Shown in pieces: positions 1 to 8,185 of a DNA stretch of 64,000 nt. Source of the stretch: Mucilaginibacter sp. OK268 (GTDB taxonomy: Bacteria > Bacteroidota > Bacteroidia > Sphingobacteriales > Sphingobacteriaceae); NCBI RefSeq assembly GCF_900103125.1, contig NZ_FNJV01000011.1, forward strand, positions 1 through 64,000, in the 5' to 3' direction. The position numbers and the translations under genes were made by a program. Every line of letters starts with the position of its first letter. The stretch's first letter is position 1. The notes below the pieces were generated by a model. The model was not told the DNA's origin. It saw only the letters and a program-made list of their open reading frames with translations, and searched no databases.

Positions 1-95
1 TCTATAAATTGTTTGGGATGCGATGACCGGCTTATGGGCCAGAAACGGCTCCCGATGCCGCCTGCCATGATGATCGCATAGTTGTTTTTATTCAT
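1..95 (-). CDS. manC: Mannose-1-phosphate guanylyltransferase, N-terminal fragment cut by window edge
   Basis: Only the first 31 codons are present; the gene continues beyond base 1. The reading from the ATG at 95 contains the nucleotidyltransferase signature AGGIGSRFWPIS, followed by HPKQF, which is the typical start of GDP-mannose pyrophosphorylases of the ManC/CpsB type. The enzyme joins mannose-1-phosphate to GTP to give GDP-mannose, the substrate of Gmd encoded at 2647-3762, so it belongs to the same nucleotide-sugar block. The 130 bases between this start and the ugd stop hold the ugd terminator. The family call is firm; full length and integrity cannot be judged. Confidence 0.88.
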   Translation of the reverse strand, partial: MNKNNYAIIMAGGIGSRFWPISRSSHPKQFI

Positions 96-163
96 CGGTA
101 GTAAGAGGGGTTAATAACATGTAATATATGTTGAATACAAATATCAGGGCTAAAAATACAGAA

Positions 164-194
164 TAAAAAAGCAGTTACGAATTTCGTAACTGCT
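164..194 (-). terminator. Rho-independent terminator after ugd
   Basis: An 11-bp perfect stem (170-180 pairing with 184-194, loop 181-183) is followed on the minus strand by a run of T (complement of 164-169). It lies 32 bases past the ugd stop and separates ugd from manC. Confidence 0.8.
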
Positions 195-225
195 GGTAAA
201 CTTAAACTTCTTCAGGTGCAATAGA

Positions 226-1635
226 TCACTTTTCTAAAACATTAGTACCTATTGATCGTACCTGGAATCCTATAGCCCTTAATTTATCAGCGTCAAGTAA
301 ATTCCTTCCGTCAAATATTTTAGCGGGCTTTAACATATTGTCATAGATCCTTTGCCAGTCGTAACCTTTAAATTCATCCCATTCTGTTAAAACAGCAATG
401 GCATGCGAACCTTTGCAGGCCTCATAGGGATCTTTGAAAACACTAACTCCTTTTTTATTCTCCTCCTGCTCCCGGGTACGCAAATAATCCAGATCGGCAT
501 ACACCTGGCTTTCAGGAACTTTTGGATCATAAACAGCAATATCGGCCTGTTCATATAATAAATGATCGGCCACATAAATAGCTGCGGATTCGCGGGTATC
601 GTTTGTATCTTTTTTAAACGCCCAACCTAAAAATGTTATTTTTTTGCCGTTAACTGTATTATACAGGTTTTTGATGATCTGGTTTGCAAACCGCCTTTTC
701 TGATGATCATTCATAATAATTACCTGCTCCCAATAATCAGCTACTTCCTGTAAACCATAGCTTCGAGCTATATAAACAAGGTTTAGAATATCTTTTTGAA
801 AACAAGAACCGCCAAAACCTACCGAAGCTTTTAAAAACTTAGGCCCAATTCTGCTATCAGTTCCAATTGCTCTTGCAACTTCATTAATATCCGCTTCTGT
901 TTGTTCGCAAATTTCGGTAAGTGAATTAATGGATGATACGCGTTGCGCCAAAAATGCGTTAGCAGTTAGTTTTGACAGTTCTGACGACCAAACGTTGGTG
1001 GTTAATATACGCTCTCTTGGTATCCAGTTGGCATACACATCAACCAATGCCTGTACAGCCATTTTGCCTTCGGGGGTGCTGTCGCCGCCTATTAATACAC
1101 GATCAGGAGCATCCAGATCTTCTATAGCTGTTCCCTCGGCAAGAAATTCCGGGTTTGACAATATTTGAAACTGAACATTATTGCCTGTATGAGTCAGAAT
1201 ATCTTTTATGGCGCTTGCGGTTCTTACAGGCAGGGTAGATTTTTCAACAATGATCTTGTTATCCTTTGCTACACTGGCAATTTGCCTGGCACAAAGTTCA
1301 ATCCATTTCAGATCCGCGGCTTGTCCTTTGCCCGCTCCGTAAGTTTTAGTTGGCGTATTAACTGATATAAATATCATCTGCGCCTCATGAATGGCTTTAT
1401 CTACCTCGGTAGAAAAAAACAAATTGCGACCTCTCGCTTCAGCTACAACATCACTTAAACCTGGTTCATAAATAGGGATATTATTTGTATCCTTATCATT
1501 CCAGGCAGCTATCCGGGCCTCATTAAGATCTACTACTGTAACTTGAATATGAGGGCATTTTTTTGCAATTACGGCCATTGTAGGACCGCCAACATACCCG
1601 GCGCCAATGCAACAAATCTTGGTTACCTCAGTCAT
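226..1635 (-). CDS. ugd: UDP-glucose 6-dehydrogenase
   Basis: This cytosolic enzyme oxidises UDP-glucose twice with NAD+ to UDP-glucuronate. The 469-residue protein starts with a Rossmann GAGYVG motif at residues 11-16. The catalytic cysteine lies in GFGGSCFQKD near residue 277, and a C-terminal UDP-binding domain follows. The N-terminus (KICCIGAGYVGGPT) and length are closer to the animal-type UGDH than to short bacterial Ugd; this form is common in Bacteroidota. It is the last gene before a terminator, downstream of gmd and fcl with a 76-base gap. Its product would supply glucuronic acid to the polysaccharide made by this locus, which fits the GH79-like lipoprotein at 28688-30163. Confidence 0.95.
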   Translation of the reverse strand: MTEVTKICCIGAGYVGGPTMAVIAKKCPHIQVTVVDLNEARIAAWNDKDTNNIPIYEPGLSDVVAEARGRNLFFSTEVDKAIHEAQMIFISVNTPTKTYGAGKGQAADLKWIELCARQIASVAKDNKIIVEKSTLPVRTASAIKDILTHTGNNVQFQILSNPEFLAEGTAIEDLDAPDRVLIGGDSTPEGKMAVQALVDVYANWIPRERILTTNVWSSELSKLTANAFLAQRVSSINSLTEICEQTEADINEVARAIGTDSRIGPKFLKASVGFGGSCFQKDILNLVYIARSYGLQEVADYWEQVIIMNDHQKRRFANQIIKNLYNTVNGKKITFLGWAFKKDTNDTRESAAIYVADHLLYEQADIAVYDPKVPESQVYADLDYLRTREQEENKKGVSVFKDPYEACKGSHAIAVLTEWDEFKGYDWQRIYDNMLKPAKIFDGRNLLDADKLRAIGFQVRSIGTNVLEK

Positions 1636-1711
1636 ATATTTACGAAATTATAAGTATTGATTTTTATTTGATTGTAATAGCAATACTAACTCAAATAAAT
1701 AACAAAATACA

Positions 1712-2641
1712 TTAATTATTTTTTGTCAAATAGTCTTTATAAGCTAAAGCTATTCCTTCTTCTAATTCAATTTTATGTTTCCAGCCTTTGCTGTGTAATT
1801 TTGTTACATCCATCAGCTTACGGGGGGTTCCATCCGGTTTTGAGGTGTCAAAAGTTATATTTCCTTCATAACCTACAATTTTTTTGATAAGCAATGCTAA
1901 ATCTTTTATGGAAAGATCCTCACCTGTACCAATATTCACCAGGCCCTGCTCATCGTAATTCTGCATCAGGTAAAAGCAAGCTTCTGCCAAGTCGTCTGCA
2001 AATAAGAACTCACGCTTAGGTGAACCGGTTCCCCAGATAACAACCTCGGGTAACTGTTGCTTTTTGGCCTCATCAAACCTACGTATAAGAGCCGGCAATA
2101 CATGTGAATTTTGCGGATGGTAATTATCATTATATCCGTAAAGATTTGTAGGCATTACTGATATAAAATTGCATCCATACTGATCTCTGTACGCATCGCA
2201 CATTTTTATACCTGCAATTTTGGCTATAGCATAAGGCTCATTAGTTGGCTCAAGTAAACCGGTAAGCAAATATTCTTCCTTTAACGGCTGGGGAGCGAGT
2301 TTAGGATAAATACAGCTTGACCCAAGAAACATGAGTTTTTTTACTTTATTCAAGTACGCGCTATGAATAACGTTATTCTGGATTTGCAGGTTTTCATACA
2401 GAAAATCGGCCCGGTAGGTATTATTAGCTACAATGCCACCAACTTTGGCGGCAGCTAAAAACACATAATCAGGTTGTTCATTTGCAAAAAAATCAGAAAC
2501 CGCCTGTTGACTCCGCAGATCAAGATCAGCAGAGTTGCGGGTGATAATATTGGTAAAACCTTCTTTGACTAATTTACGATGTATGGCTGATCCTACCATC
2601 CCCTTATGGCCGGCAATATATATTTTGGAGGATTTATCCAT
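1712..2641 (-). CDS. fcl: GDP-L-fucose synthase
   Basis: Also called WcaG. It converts GDP-4-keto-6-deoxymannose to GDP-L-fucose by epimerisation at C3/C5 and NADPH reduction. The 309-residue short-chain dehydrogenase fold shows the nucleotide motif GHKGMVGSA at residues 11-19, the catalytic serine in GSSCIYP near residue 107, and YxxxK as YAIAK near 136-140, the positions known from the E. coli enzyme. It follows gmd with 5 bases between the two genes, so the pair is co-transcribed and forms a complete GDP-mannose to GDP-fucose pathway. Confidence 0.96.
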   Translation of the reverse strand: MDKSSKIYIAGHKGMVGSAIHRKLVKEGFTNIITRNSADLDLRSQQAVSDFFANEQPDYVFLAAAKVGGIVANNTYRADFLYENLQIQNNVIHSAYLNKVKKLMFLGSSCIYPKLAPQPLKEEYLLTGLLEPTNEPYAIAKIAGIKMCDAYRDQYGCNFISVMPTNLYGYNDNYHPQNSHVLPALIRRFDEAKKQQLPEVVIWGTGSPKREFLFADDLAEACFYLMQNYDEQGLVNIGTGEDLSIKDLALLIKKIVGYEGNITFDTSKPDGTPRKLMDVTKLHSKGWKHKIELEEGIALAYKDYLTKNN

Positions 2642-2646
2642 TACAA

Positions 2647-3762
2647 TTATTCAAATTGGTTTTTAATAACATAACCTGAATCTTTGAGTAATTTTTCTCT
2701 TTGGAAAAGCTCCACATCTGAAGCAACCATCTCTTTTACTAAGCCTTGCAGATCATATTTAGGTTTCCATCCCAATTTTGTTTTTGATTTAGTTGGATCG
2801 CCTATAAGCAGATCTACCTCGGTAGGTCTGAAATATTTCGCATCAACGGCAACTACTTCTTTACCAATTTCAATTTGAAAATCGGGATTGGCACAACTTA
2901 CTACATATCCTTTTTCGTCTGCTCCTTCTCCCTTAAATTCAACAACAATGCCCACTTCGGCAAATGCCAATCTAACAAATTCACGTACACGGGTAGTTAC
3001 GCCGGTAGCTATAACATAATCTTCGGGGGTATCCTGTTGCAGGATCAGATACATAGCTTCGACGTAATCTTTAGCGTGTCCCCAATCCCTTTGCGCATCA
3101 AGGTTACCCAGGAATAATTTATCCTGCAATCCCATGGCTATTTTAGCTGTTGCACGTGTAATTTTACGCGTTACAAAAGTTTCGCCACGCAGCGGGCTTT
3201 CATGGTTAAACAAGATACCATTACATGCATAAATACCGTAGGCTTCACGATAGTTTACAGTGATCCAGTAAGCATACATTTTAGCAACAGCGTATGGCGA
3301 ACGCGGGTAAAACGGAGTGGTTTCTGATTGCGGAACCGCTTGTACCAAACCATACAGTTCTGATGTAGATGCCTGGTATATTTTAGTTTTCTTTTCCAGA
3401 CCTAAAATACGGATAGCCTCCAATAAACGTAAGGTACCTATACCATCAGCATTGGCTGTATATTCAGGTGTATCAAAGCTCACCTTAACATGCGACATGG
3501 CACCTAAATTGTAAATTTCATCAGGTTGTACCTGCTGAATAATACGTATCAGATTGGTTGAATCACTTAAATCACCATAATGCAGAATCAATTTAAGTTC
3601 AGAATCGTGCGGATCCTGGTATAAATGGTCAATTCTGTCAGTATTAAACAATGAGCTGCGTCGTTTAATACCATGAACCTCATATCCTTTTGATAGAAGC
3701 AATTCTGTTAAATAGGCACCGTCCTGTCCGGTTATACCTGTAATAAGTGCAATTTTCTTCAT
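2647..3762 (-). CDS. gmd: GDP-mannose 4,6-dehydratase
   Basis: This enzyme dehydrates GDP-D-mannose to GDP-4-keto-6-deoxy-D-mannose, the first step to GDP-fucose. The 371-residue extended SDR has the NADP motif GITGQDGAYL at residues 8-17, the catalytic threonine/glutamate block STSELYG, and YAVAK as the Tyr/Lys pair. Length and motif order match the family. It stands directly upstream of fcl. The 134-base gap to the glycosyltransferase at 3897 is AT-rich; I see no clear terminator in it. Confidence 0.96.
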   Translation of the reverse strand: MKKIALITGITGQDGAYLTELLLSKGYEVHGIKRRSSLFNTDRIDHLYQDPHDSELKLILHYGDLSDSTNLIRIIQQVQPDEIYNLGAMSHVKVSFDTPEYTANADGIGTLRLLEAIRILGLEKKTKIYQASTSELYGLVQAVPQSETTPFYPRSPYAVAKMYAYWITVNYREAYGIYACNGILFNHESPLRGETFVTRKITRATAKIAMGLQDKLFLGNLDAQRDWGHAKDYVEAMYLILQQDTPEDYVIATGVTTRVREFVRLAFAEVGIVVEFKGEGADEKGYVVSCANPDFQIEIGKEVVAVDAKYFRPTEVDLLIGDPTKSKTKLGWKPKYDLQGLVKEMVASDVELFQREKLLKDSGYVIKNQFE

Positions 3763-3896
3763 AGTTAATATAGCAGTGGCTTAATTTGTAAGCGTTAACA
3801 GCATTTATATTGAAAAGTTTTTAAATTTTACAATTAATATATTTACCAACAAAAACACTGCAATATAACAACAAATTTACTATTTTATTGAAATAT

Positions 3897-5153
3897 TTAC
3901 AATTCCAGGCAATTTAGTTGTTTTGTAAGGCTATTCATTACATTGTTAATATTCAAATATTTTAAAGCGTAATCTCTGGCATTGTTCCTTTTTATCTCTA
4001 TATCACTTTCCTCATTTATTTTCTGAATGGCTTCTGCCAAAAGCTCGTCATTTCCCGGCTCAACAACATATCCTACCTCATAATTATTAACAAGGTTGTA
4101 CAATGATGTACCGCGGGCAGAGGTGATTAAACTCACCCCTCCAACGGCTAATATGGTTGTAAGTTTTGACGGCATTACAAGATCGCTTGCTTCGCTCTTT
4201 TGTAATATCAGATGCACATCTGCCATATTCAGGAATTCATTAAATACTTCTTTCTCCTGTACTGGTAAAAACTGAATATTTGTTAGATTATTATGCTTAG
4301 CCATCTGAACAAGTTTTTCTTTGTATGGCCCTGATCCGCAAATAATGAATTTGATATCCGGAGAGTTTTGCAATAGCCCGGCAACGTTTAGTATAATTTC
4401 AAGCCCTTGTTTTTCACCTATGGCTCCAGAGTACAGGCAAACTGTATCGTTTTCCTGGTATCCCCATTTCTTTTTAAGTAAATGTCTTGATGGTAAAGGG
4501 TAAAATAACGAGGTATCTACCCAATTCGGAAAAAACAAAACATCTTTATCTATTTTGGCCCTAATTTTATTGAGCATACCTTCAGAAATACTGCTTACAT
4601 AGTCGGCTTTTAGCAAAATCTTTTTTTCGATCTTAAATATCCAGTTAAATAACCTTTTACTTGAAATCATATTAAGATCCTGGGCGGCTTCTATCTGGAG
4701 GTCCTGAATGTGGTACAATAGTTTACCCCCGTTAAATTTCCTAAGCCATAAACCCAAATAGGCTAAATGGAAAGGAGGAGCTATGGTGATAATAAGATCG
4801 TATTTTTTTCTGGTTAAAATGAGTTGAAAAACCTTCCATAGCATCGAACTCCAGAAAGAGAAATCCTGAATGATCCTTTTTTTACCTGTTGGATCAGCAG
4901 GCACATAAGAGGGACAACGATAAATAGTTAAAGTAGAATTACTTTCCGGATAAGTAACAACTTCTTTTTTATACCAGACATTTTTATAAGGTGGTTGAAC
5001 CTTCCAATATGGATAATATGGGAAGGTGGTTACGACAGTACAATTATAACCTTCCCGGGCTAACCAATCCATCATTTCACCATTGTATCTTCCAATACCA
5101 GTAGGTTCAGGGGAAAAATTATGACTAATGAGAAGAATGTTTTTTTTATCCAT
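3897..5153 (-). CDS. WcaI-like family 4 glycosyltransferase
   Basis: The 418-residue protein resembles WcaI of colanic acid synthesis. The N-terminal domain has SHNFSPEPTGIGRYNGEM near residues 10-27 and a TTFPYYPYW stretch typical of that family. The C-terminal GT-B domain carries the donor-site region with VMPSKLTTILAVGG in place of the classic E-x7-E motif. It is expected to act at the cytoplasmic face of the inner membrane, adding one sugar to the lipid-linked repeat unit. Gene position upstream of gmd-fcl suggests a fucosyl or related transfer, but the donor cannot be read from sequence. It is the first gene of the minus-strand block starting at 5153. Confidence 0.87.
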   Translation of the reverse strand: MDKKNILLISHNFSPEPTGIGRYNGEMMDWLAREGYNCTVVTTFPYYPYWKVQPPYKNVWYKKEVVTYPESNSTLTIYRCPSYVPADPTGKKRIIQDFSFWSSMLWKVFQLILTRKKYDLIITIAPPFHLAYLGLWLRKFNGGKLLYHIQDLQIEAAQDLNMISSKRLFNWIFKIEKKILLKADYVSSISEGMLNKIRAKIDKDVLFFPNWVDTSLFYPLPSRHLLKKKWGYQENDTVCLYSGAIGEKQGLEIILNVAGLLQNSPDIKFIICGSGPYKEKLVQMAKHNNLTNIQFLPVQEKEVFNEFLNMADVHLILQKSEASDLVMPSKLTTILAVGGVSLITSARGTSLYNLVNNYEVGYVVEPGNDELLAEAIQKINEESDIEIKRNNARDYALKYLNINNVMNSLTKQLNCLEL

Positions 5154-5676
5154 ATGTTATTTTGAAACAGTATATAAAATTAACAAAGCCGATGTAGTAA
5201 GGGGGCTGTTATTTATAGTGAGTAATTAATTTTTATGGTTAGAATAATGATTGTAAGTTGTTTTTAAACAATTAAAAAACATAAGCATTTATTATGATTT
5301 TAGCTAATTTAATCTGTGTAAAACCTGCATGTTAATTATTAAATAATATGGCTAAAAGCATTATTTTTTTCAATTCATAACCACTTTTGATAAAAATTTT
5401 AAAAAAAAAATGATTTTTATTTTACAAAATAAACATTTTAGATGCATTTTTACACCATAAAAAAAAGAAATTTAATTGACTTAATTTTTGTAAATGTTTA
5501 AAACTTTAACGCCTATTAATTCAGCACTAAACTTCTTTCTTCAAGAAAAAAATCCTTATGGATAATCCGTTCTTATGAAAAATTATAATTTGTTGAGGTT
5601 ACAGCTTAACGCTATTATCAACTCAAATAAATAACACAAATAATTTAACTCTAAGCCCCTGTAGATAAATTTAATT
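5154..5676. other. 523-base AT-rich divergent intergenic region
   Basis: This gap lies between the minus-strand wcaI-like gene and the plus-strand MBOAT gene, so it must hold both promoters. It is very rich in A/T tracts. I found no exact TAnnTTTG box on either strand, only near misses around 5484-5494. Bases 5620-5636 repeat exactly a 17-base string found at 1688-1704, between fcl and ugd. No open reading frame of note and no hairpin terminator was seen. Confidence 0.6.
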
Positions 5677-7119
5677 ATGCTATTCAACTCCTTACATTTT
5701 GTATACTTTTTCATAGTTGTAACAACATTATACTTCATAATCCCCCATAAATTAAGATGGTTTTTGCTTCTGATAGCCAGCTGCTATTTTTACATGGCAT
5801 TTTTACCTATTTACATCTTAATATTAGGGTTCACGATTGTTATAGACTACTTTGCCGGTATCTACATTGAATTATCATCCGGAAGGAAAAGAAAATTATT
5901 CCTGATATGTAGTTTGATAGCCAATATAGGCGTGTTATGTATTTTTAAGTACTATAACTTTTTAAATGACAACCTATCGTTACTGCTAAATGATCTGGGC
6001 TATGCAAATCGCATCCCAAATCTTTCAATTTTATTACCAATAGGCCTTTCATTTCATACATTCCAGGCAATGAGTTACACGATTGAAGTTTATCGTGGTA
6101 ACCAGAAAGCTGAAAGAAACTTTGGTATTTACGCATTGTATGTAATGTTTTACCCGCAGTTAGTAGCCGGGCCTATAGAAAGACCCCAAAACATATTACA
6201 CCAGTTTTATGAAAAGCACAAATTCAGTTATGATAATGTAACTAATGGCTTAAAACTCATGACCTGGGGATTTTTTAAAAAAATTGTTATTAGTGATCGT
6301 CTGGCCGACCTGGTTAACCAGGCATACAGCGACCCTCATCGTTACCAGGGCTTTCCGCTTATTTTATCAACTATCTTTTTTGCTTTTCAAATATATTGCG
6401 ACTTTTCAGGGTATTCAGATATAGCGATAGGCGCGGCAAGGGTGATGGGATTTGATTTAATGAGAAACTTCAATAAACCTTATTCGGCAAAGTCAATAGT
6501 TGAATTCTGGCAAAGATGGCATATCTCGCTTTCTACCTGGTTCAGAGATTACCTTTATATTCCATTGGGCGGCAGCAGAGTAAAAATGAGCCGACGCTAC
6601 CTTAATTTGTTAATTACTTTTTTAATTAGCGGTTTATGGCATGGGGCCAACTGGACGTATATTGTTTGGGGGGGGTTAAATGGTGTTTATCAGATCATTG
6701 ATATTTCAACAAAAAAAGCAAGAGGTAAAATAGAAAGTATCATATCATCAGGGTTTAAACCAGCTTATTCGATCCTGTGCCAACTGGTTACTTTTCTTCT
6801 CATTTGTACAACCTGGGTGTTTTTCAGAGCAAGAAGCGTTCAGGATGGCTGGTATATAGTAAGTCATTTTATTACCTCTGTTCATGGAACCACCGCTTTA
6901 TATCTATCAGCAAAAAACATGATGGATATTCTTTTTGCACTGATTGCTTTATTCATCCTGTTTGGAGTTGAACATTTACAGAAAAATCAATCTTTTGTTG
7001 ATTTTGTAAATAAGAAATCTCCGGCTATCCGATGGGGATTTTACTATGGCCTTGTACTGATCATATTTTTACTCGGAAAATTTGAGGGTAACCAGCAATT
7101 TATTTATTTCCAGTTTTAG
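5677..7119 (+). CDS. MBOAT family O-acyltransferase (AlgI-like)
   Basis: The 480-residue polytopic inner-membrane protein has the conserved MBOAT blocks. FWQRWHISLSTWFRDYLYIPLGG lies in the middle, and the invariant histidine is in SGLWHGANWTYIVWGG. An earlier block reads PIGLSFHTFQAMSY. Such proteins pass an acyl (usually acetyl) group across the membrane to a periplasmic partner that acylates a polysaccharide. Three bases separate it from the SGNH-like gene downstream, the usual AlgI/AlgJ-X pairing. A second family member with the same C-terminal QQFIYFQF lies at 54241-55677. It is on the plus strand inside an otherwise minus-strand EPS locus, so it is probably controlled separately. Confidence 0.93.
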   Translation: MLFNSLHFVYFFIVVTTLYFIIPHKLRWFLLLIASCYFYMAFLPIYILILGFTIVIDYFAGIYIELSSGRKRKLFLICSLIANIGVLCIFKYYNFLNDNLSLLLNDLGYANRIPNLSILLPIGLSFHTFQAMSYTIEVYRGNQKAERNFGIYALYVMFYPQLVAGPIERPQNILHQFYEKHKFSYDNVTNGLKLMTWGFFKKIVISDRLADLVNQAYSDPHRYQGFPLILSTIFFAFQIYCDFSGYSDIAIGAARVMGFDLMRNFNKPYSAKSIVEFWQRWHISLSTWFRDYLYIPLGGSRVKMSRRYLNLLITFLISGLWHGANWTYIVWGGLNGVYQIIDISTKKARGKIESIISSGFKPAYSILCQLVTFLLICTTWVFFRARSVQDGWYIVSHFITSVHGTTALYLSAKNMMDILFALIALFILFGVEHLQKNQSFVDFVNKKSPAIRWGFYYGLVLIIFLLGKFEGNQQFIYFQF

Positions 7120-7122
7120 ATT

Positions 7123-8028
7123 ATGAAAAAATTTCTCATTAGAGCTATTCTTTTTAGCTTGTTGATCATAGTATCTCTTGTTGCAATTGTAGTATTAGTT
7201 AGCCCCTTAGTACGGGGTAAGAATGATTACGTAGCAGCAACAATTGACAAAGAAAGCAGGCTTCATTCCCTCCCTTCCCCAAAGATTATTTTTGTAGGAG
7301 GATCAAACTTAGCATTTGGTATAAACAGTAGTGCCATTAGCAAAGAATTCAATTATCCGGTGGTTAATATGAGCCTACATGGGGGCTTAGGCCTATCGTT
7401 TATGCTTAACGAAGCGTTAGATGGGGTCAAGAAATCAGACATTGTACTTTTATCAACAGAGTATTACCTTGATAAACCAGAATTAAAATTGCTTACTCAA
7501 TTAATGGATGCCAATCCAAATGCCAAAAAATATATCACGCTTAAGCCCGAAGAACTGATACCTTTTTATATTAGCGATTTACAAAGATGTGTAACAAGCT
7601 CTGTAAAAGTGATAGGGAAACAATTTTCCGATAATATTTACATAAGAAACGGCTTTACAGTTGAAGGAGATCTTGTTTCTCATTTAAATAAAAAAAATGT
7701 GCCCCTTGTTTCTCCAAGGTTAAAGGAAATAGACTACACAGATGATCTGCAATTAATAAACACTTTTATTGATGCAGTAAAGAAAAAAGGTGCAACTGTA
7801 TACTACCTATTCCCTACTTATCAACAATCTACTTTTACATTAAATAAAAAAGTCGTTACTGATTTTGCCACCCTATTTCATAAAAACTTAAAATGCCCTA
7901 TTATAAATACGCCTGATACTTTTGTTTATAACGATAGTCTTTATTTCAATTCAGAATATCACCTGAATAAACAAGGAAGAGAAATAAGGACACAAAAATT
8001 AATAGAAATATTGGGCAAAACATTTTAA
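7123..8028 (+). CDS. SGNH/GDSL-like membrane-anchored protein, likely acyltransferase partner of the MBOAT
   Basis: The 301-residue protein has an N-terminal membrane anchor (about residues 6-29) and a periplasmic domain. A block FVGGSNLAFGINSS near residues 57-70 looks like the SGNH nucleophile serine region. A C-terminal SEYHLNKQGREIR has the expected histidine but E/S where the family usually has the catalytic aspartate. The paralogue at 53252-54238 keeps a full DADHL. It follows the MBOAT gene by 3 bases. By analogy with AlgJ/AlgX and DltD it would move the acyl group onto the polysaccharide. The altered Asp may mean weaker catalysis, use of Glu, or only a binding role. Confidence 0.68.
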   Translation: MKKFLIRAILFSLLIIVSLVAIVVLVSPLVRGKNDYVAATIDKESRLHSLPSPKIIFVGGSNLAFGINSSAISKEFNYPVVNMSLHGGLGLSFMLNEALDGVKKSDIVLLSTEYYLDKPELKLLTQLMDANPNAKKYITLKPEELIPFYISDLQRCVTSSVKVIGKQFSDNIYIRNGFTVEGDLVSHLNKKNVPLVSPRLKEIDYTDDLQLINTFIDAVKKKGATVYYLFPTYQQSTFTLNKKVVTDFATLFHKNLKCPIINTPDTFVYNDSLYFNSEYHLNKQGREIRTQKLIEILGKTF

Positions 8029-8185
8029 CAAAATAATCGTTTAAAATATAATCTGTCACCTGCCGAGTAATAACAACATCAATTTATCTTGCCTGCTTCA
8101 AGACAAATGAAGAACATAATAAATAAATATTTGTTATGCTAAAAAACTAAACTATTTGTCGATCGTAATTTACATTGTGTACACT

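Noticed and set aside
8156..8185. TTG start for the beta-helix protein
   Set aside because: It would put ten residues before an otherwise ideal signal peptide that starts at the ATG at 8186.
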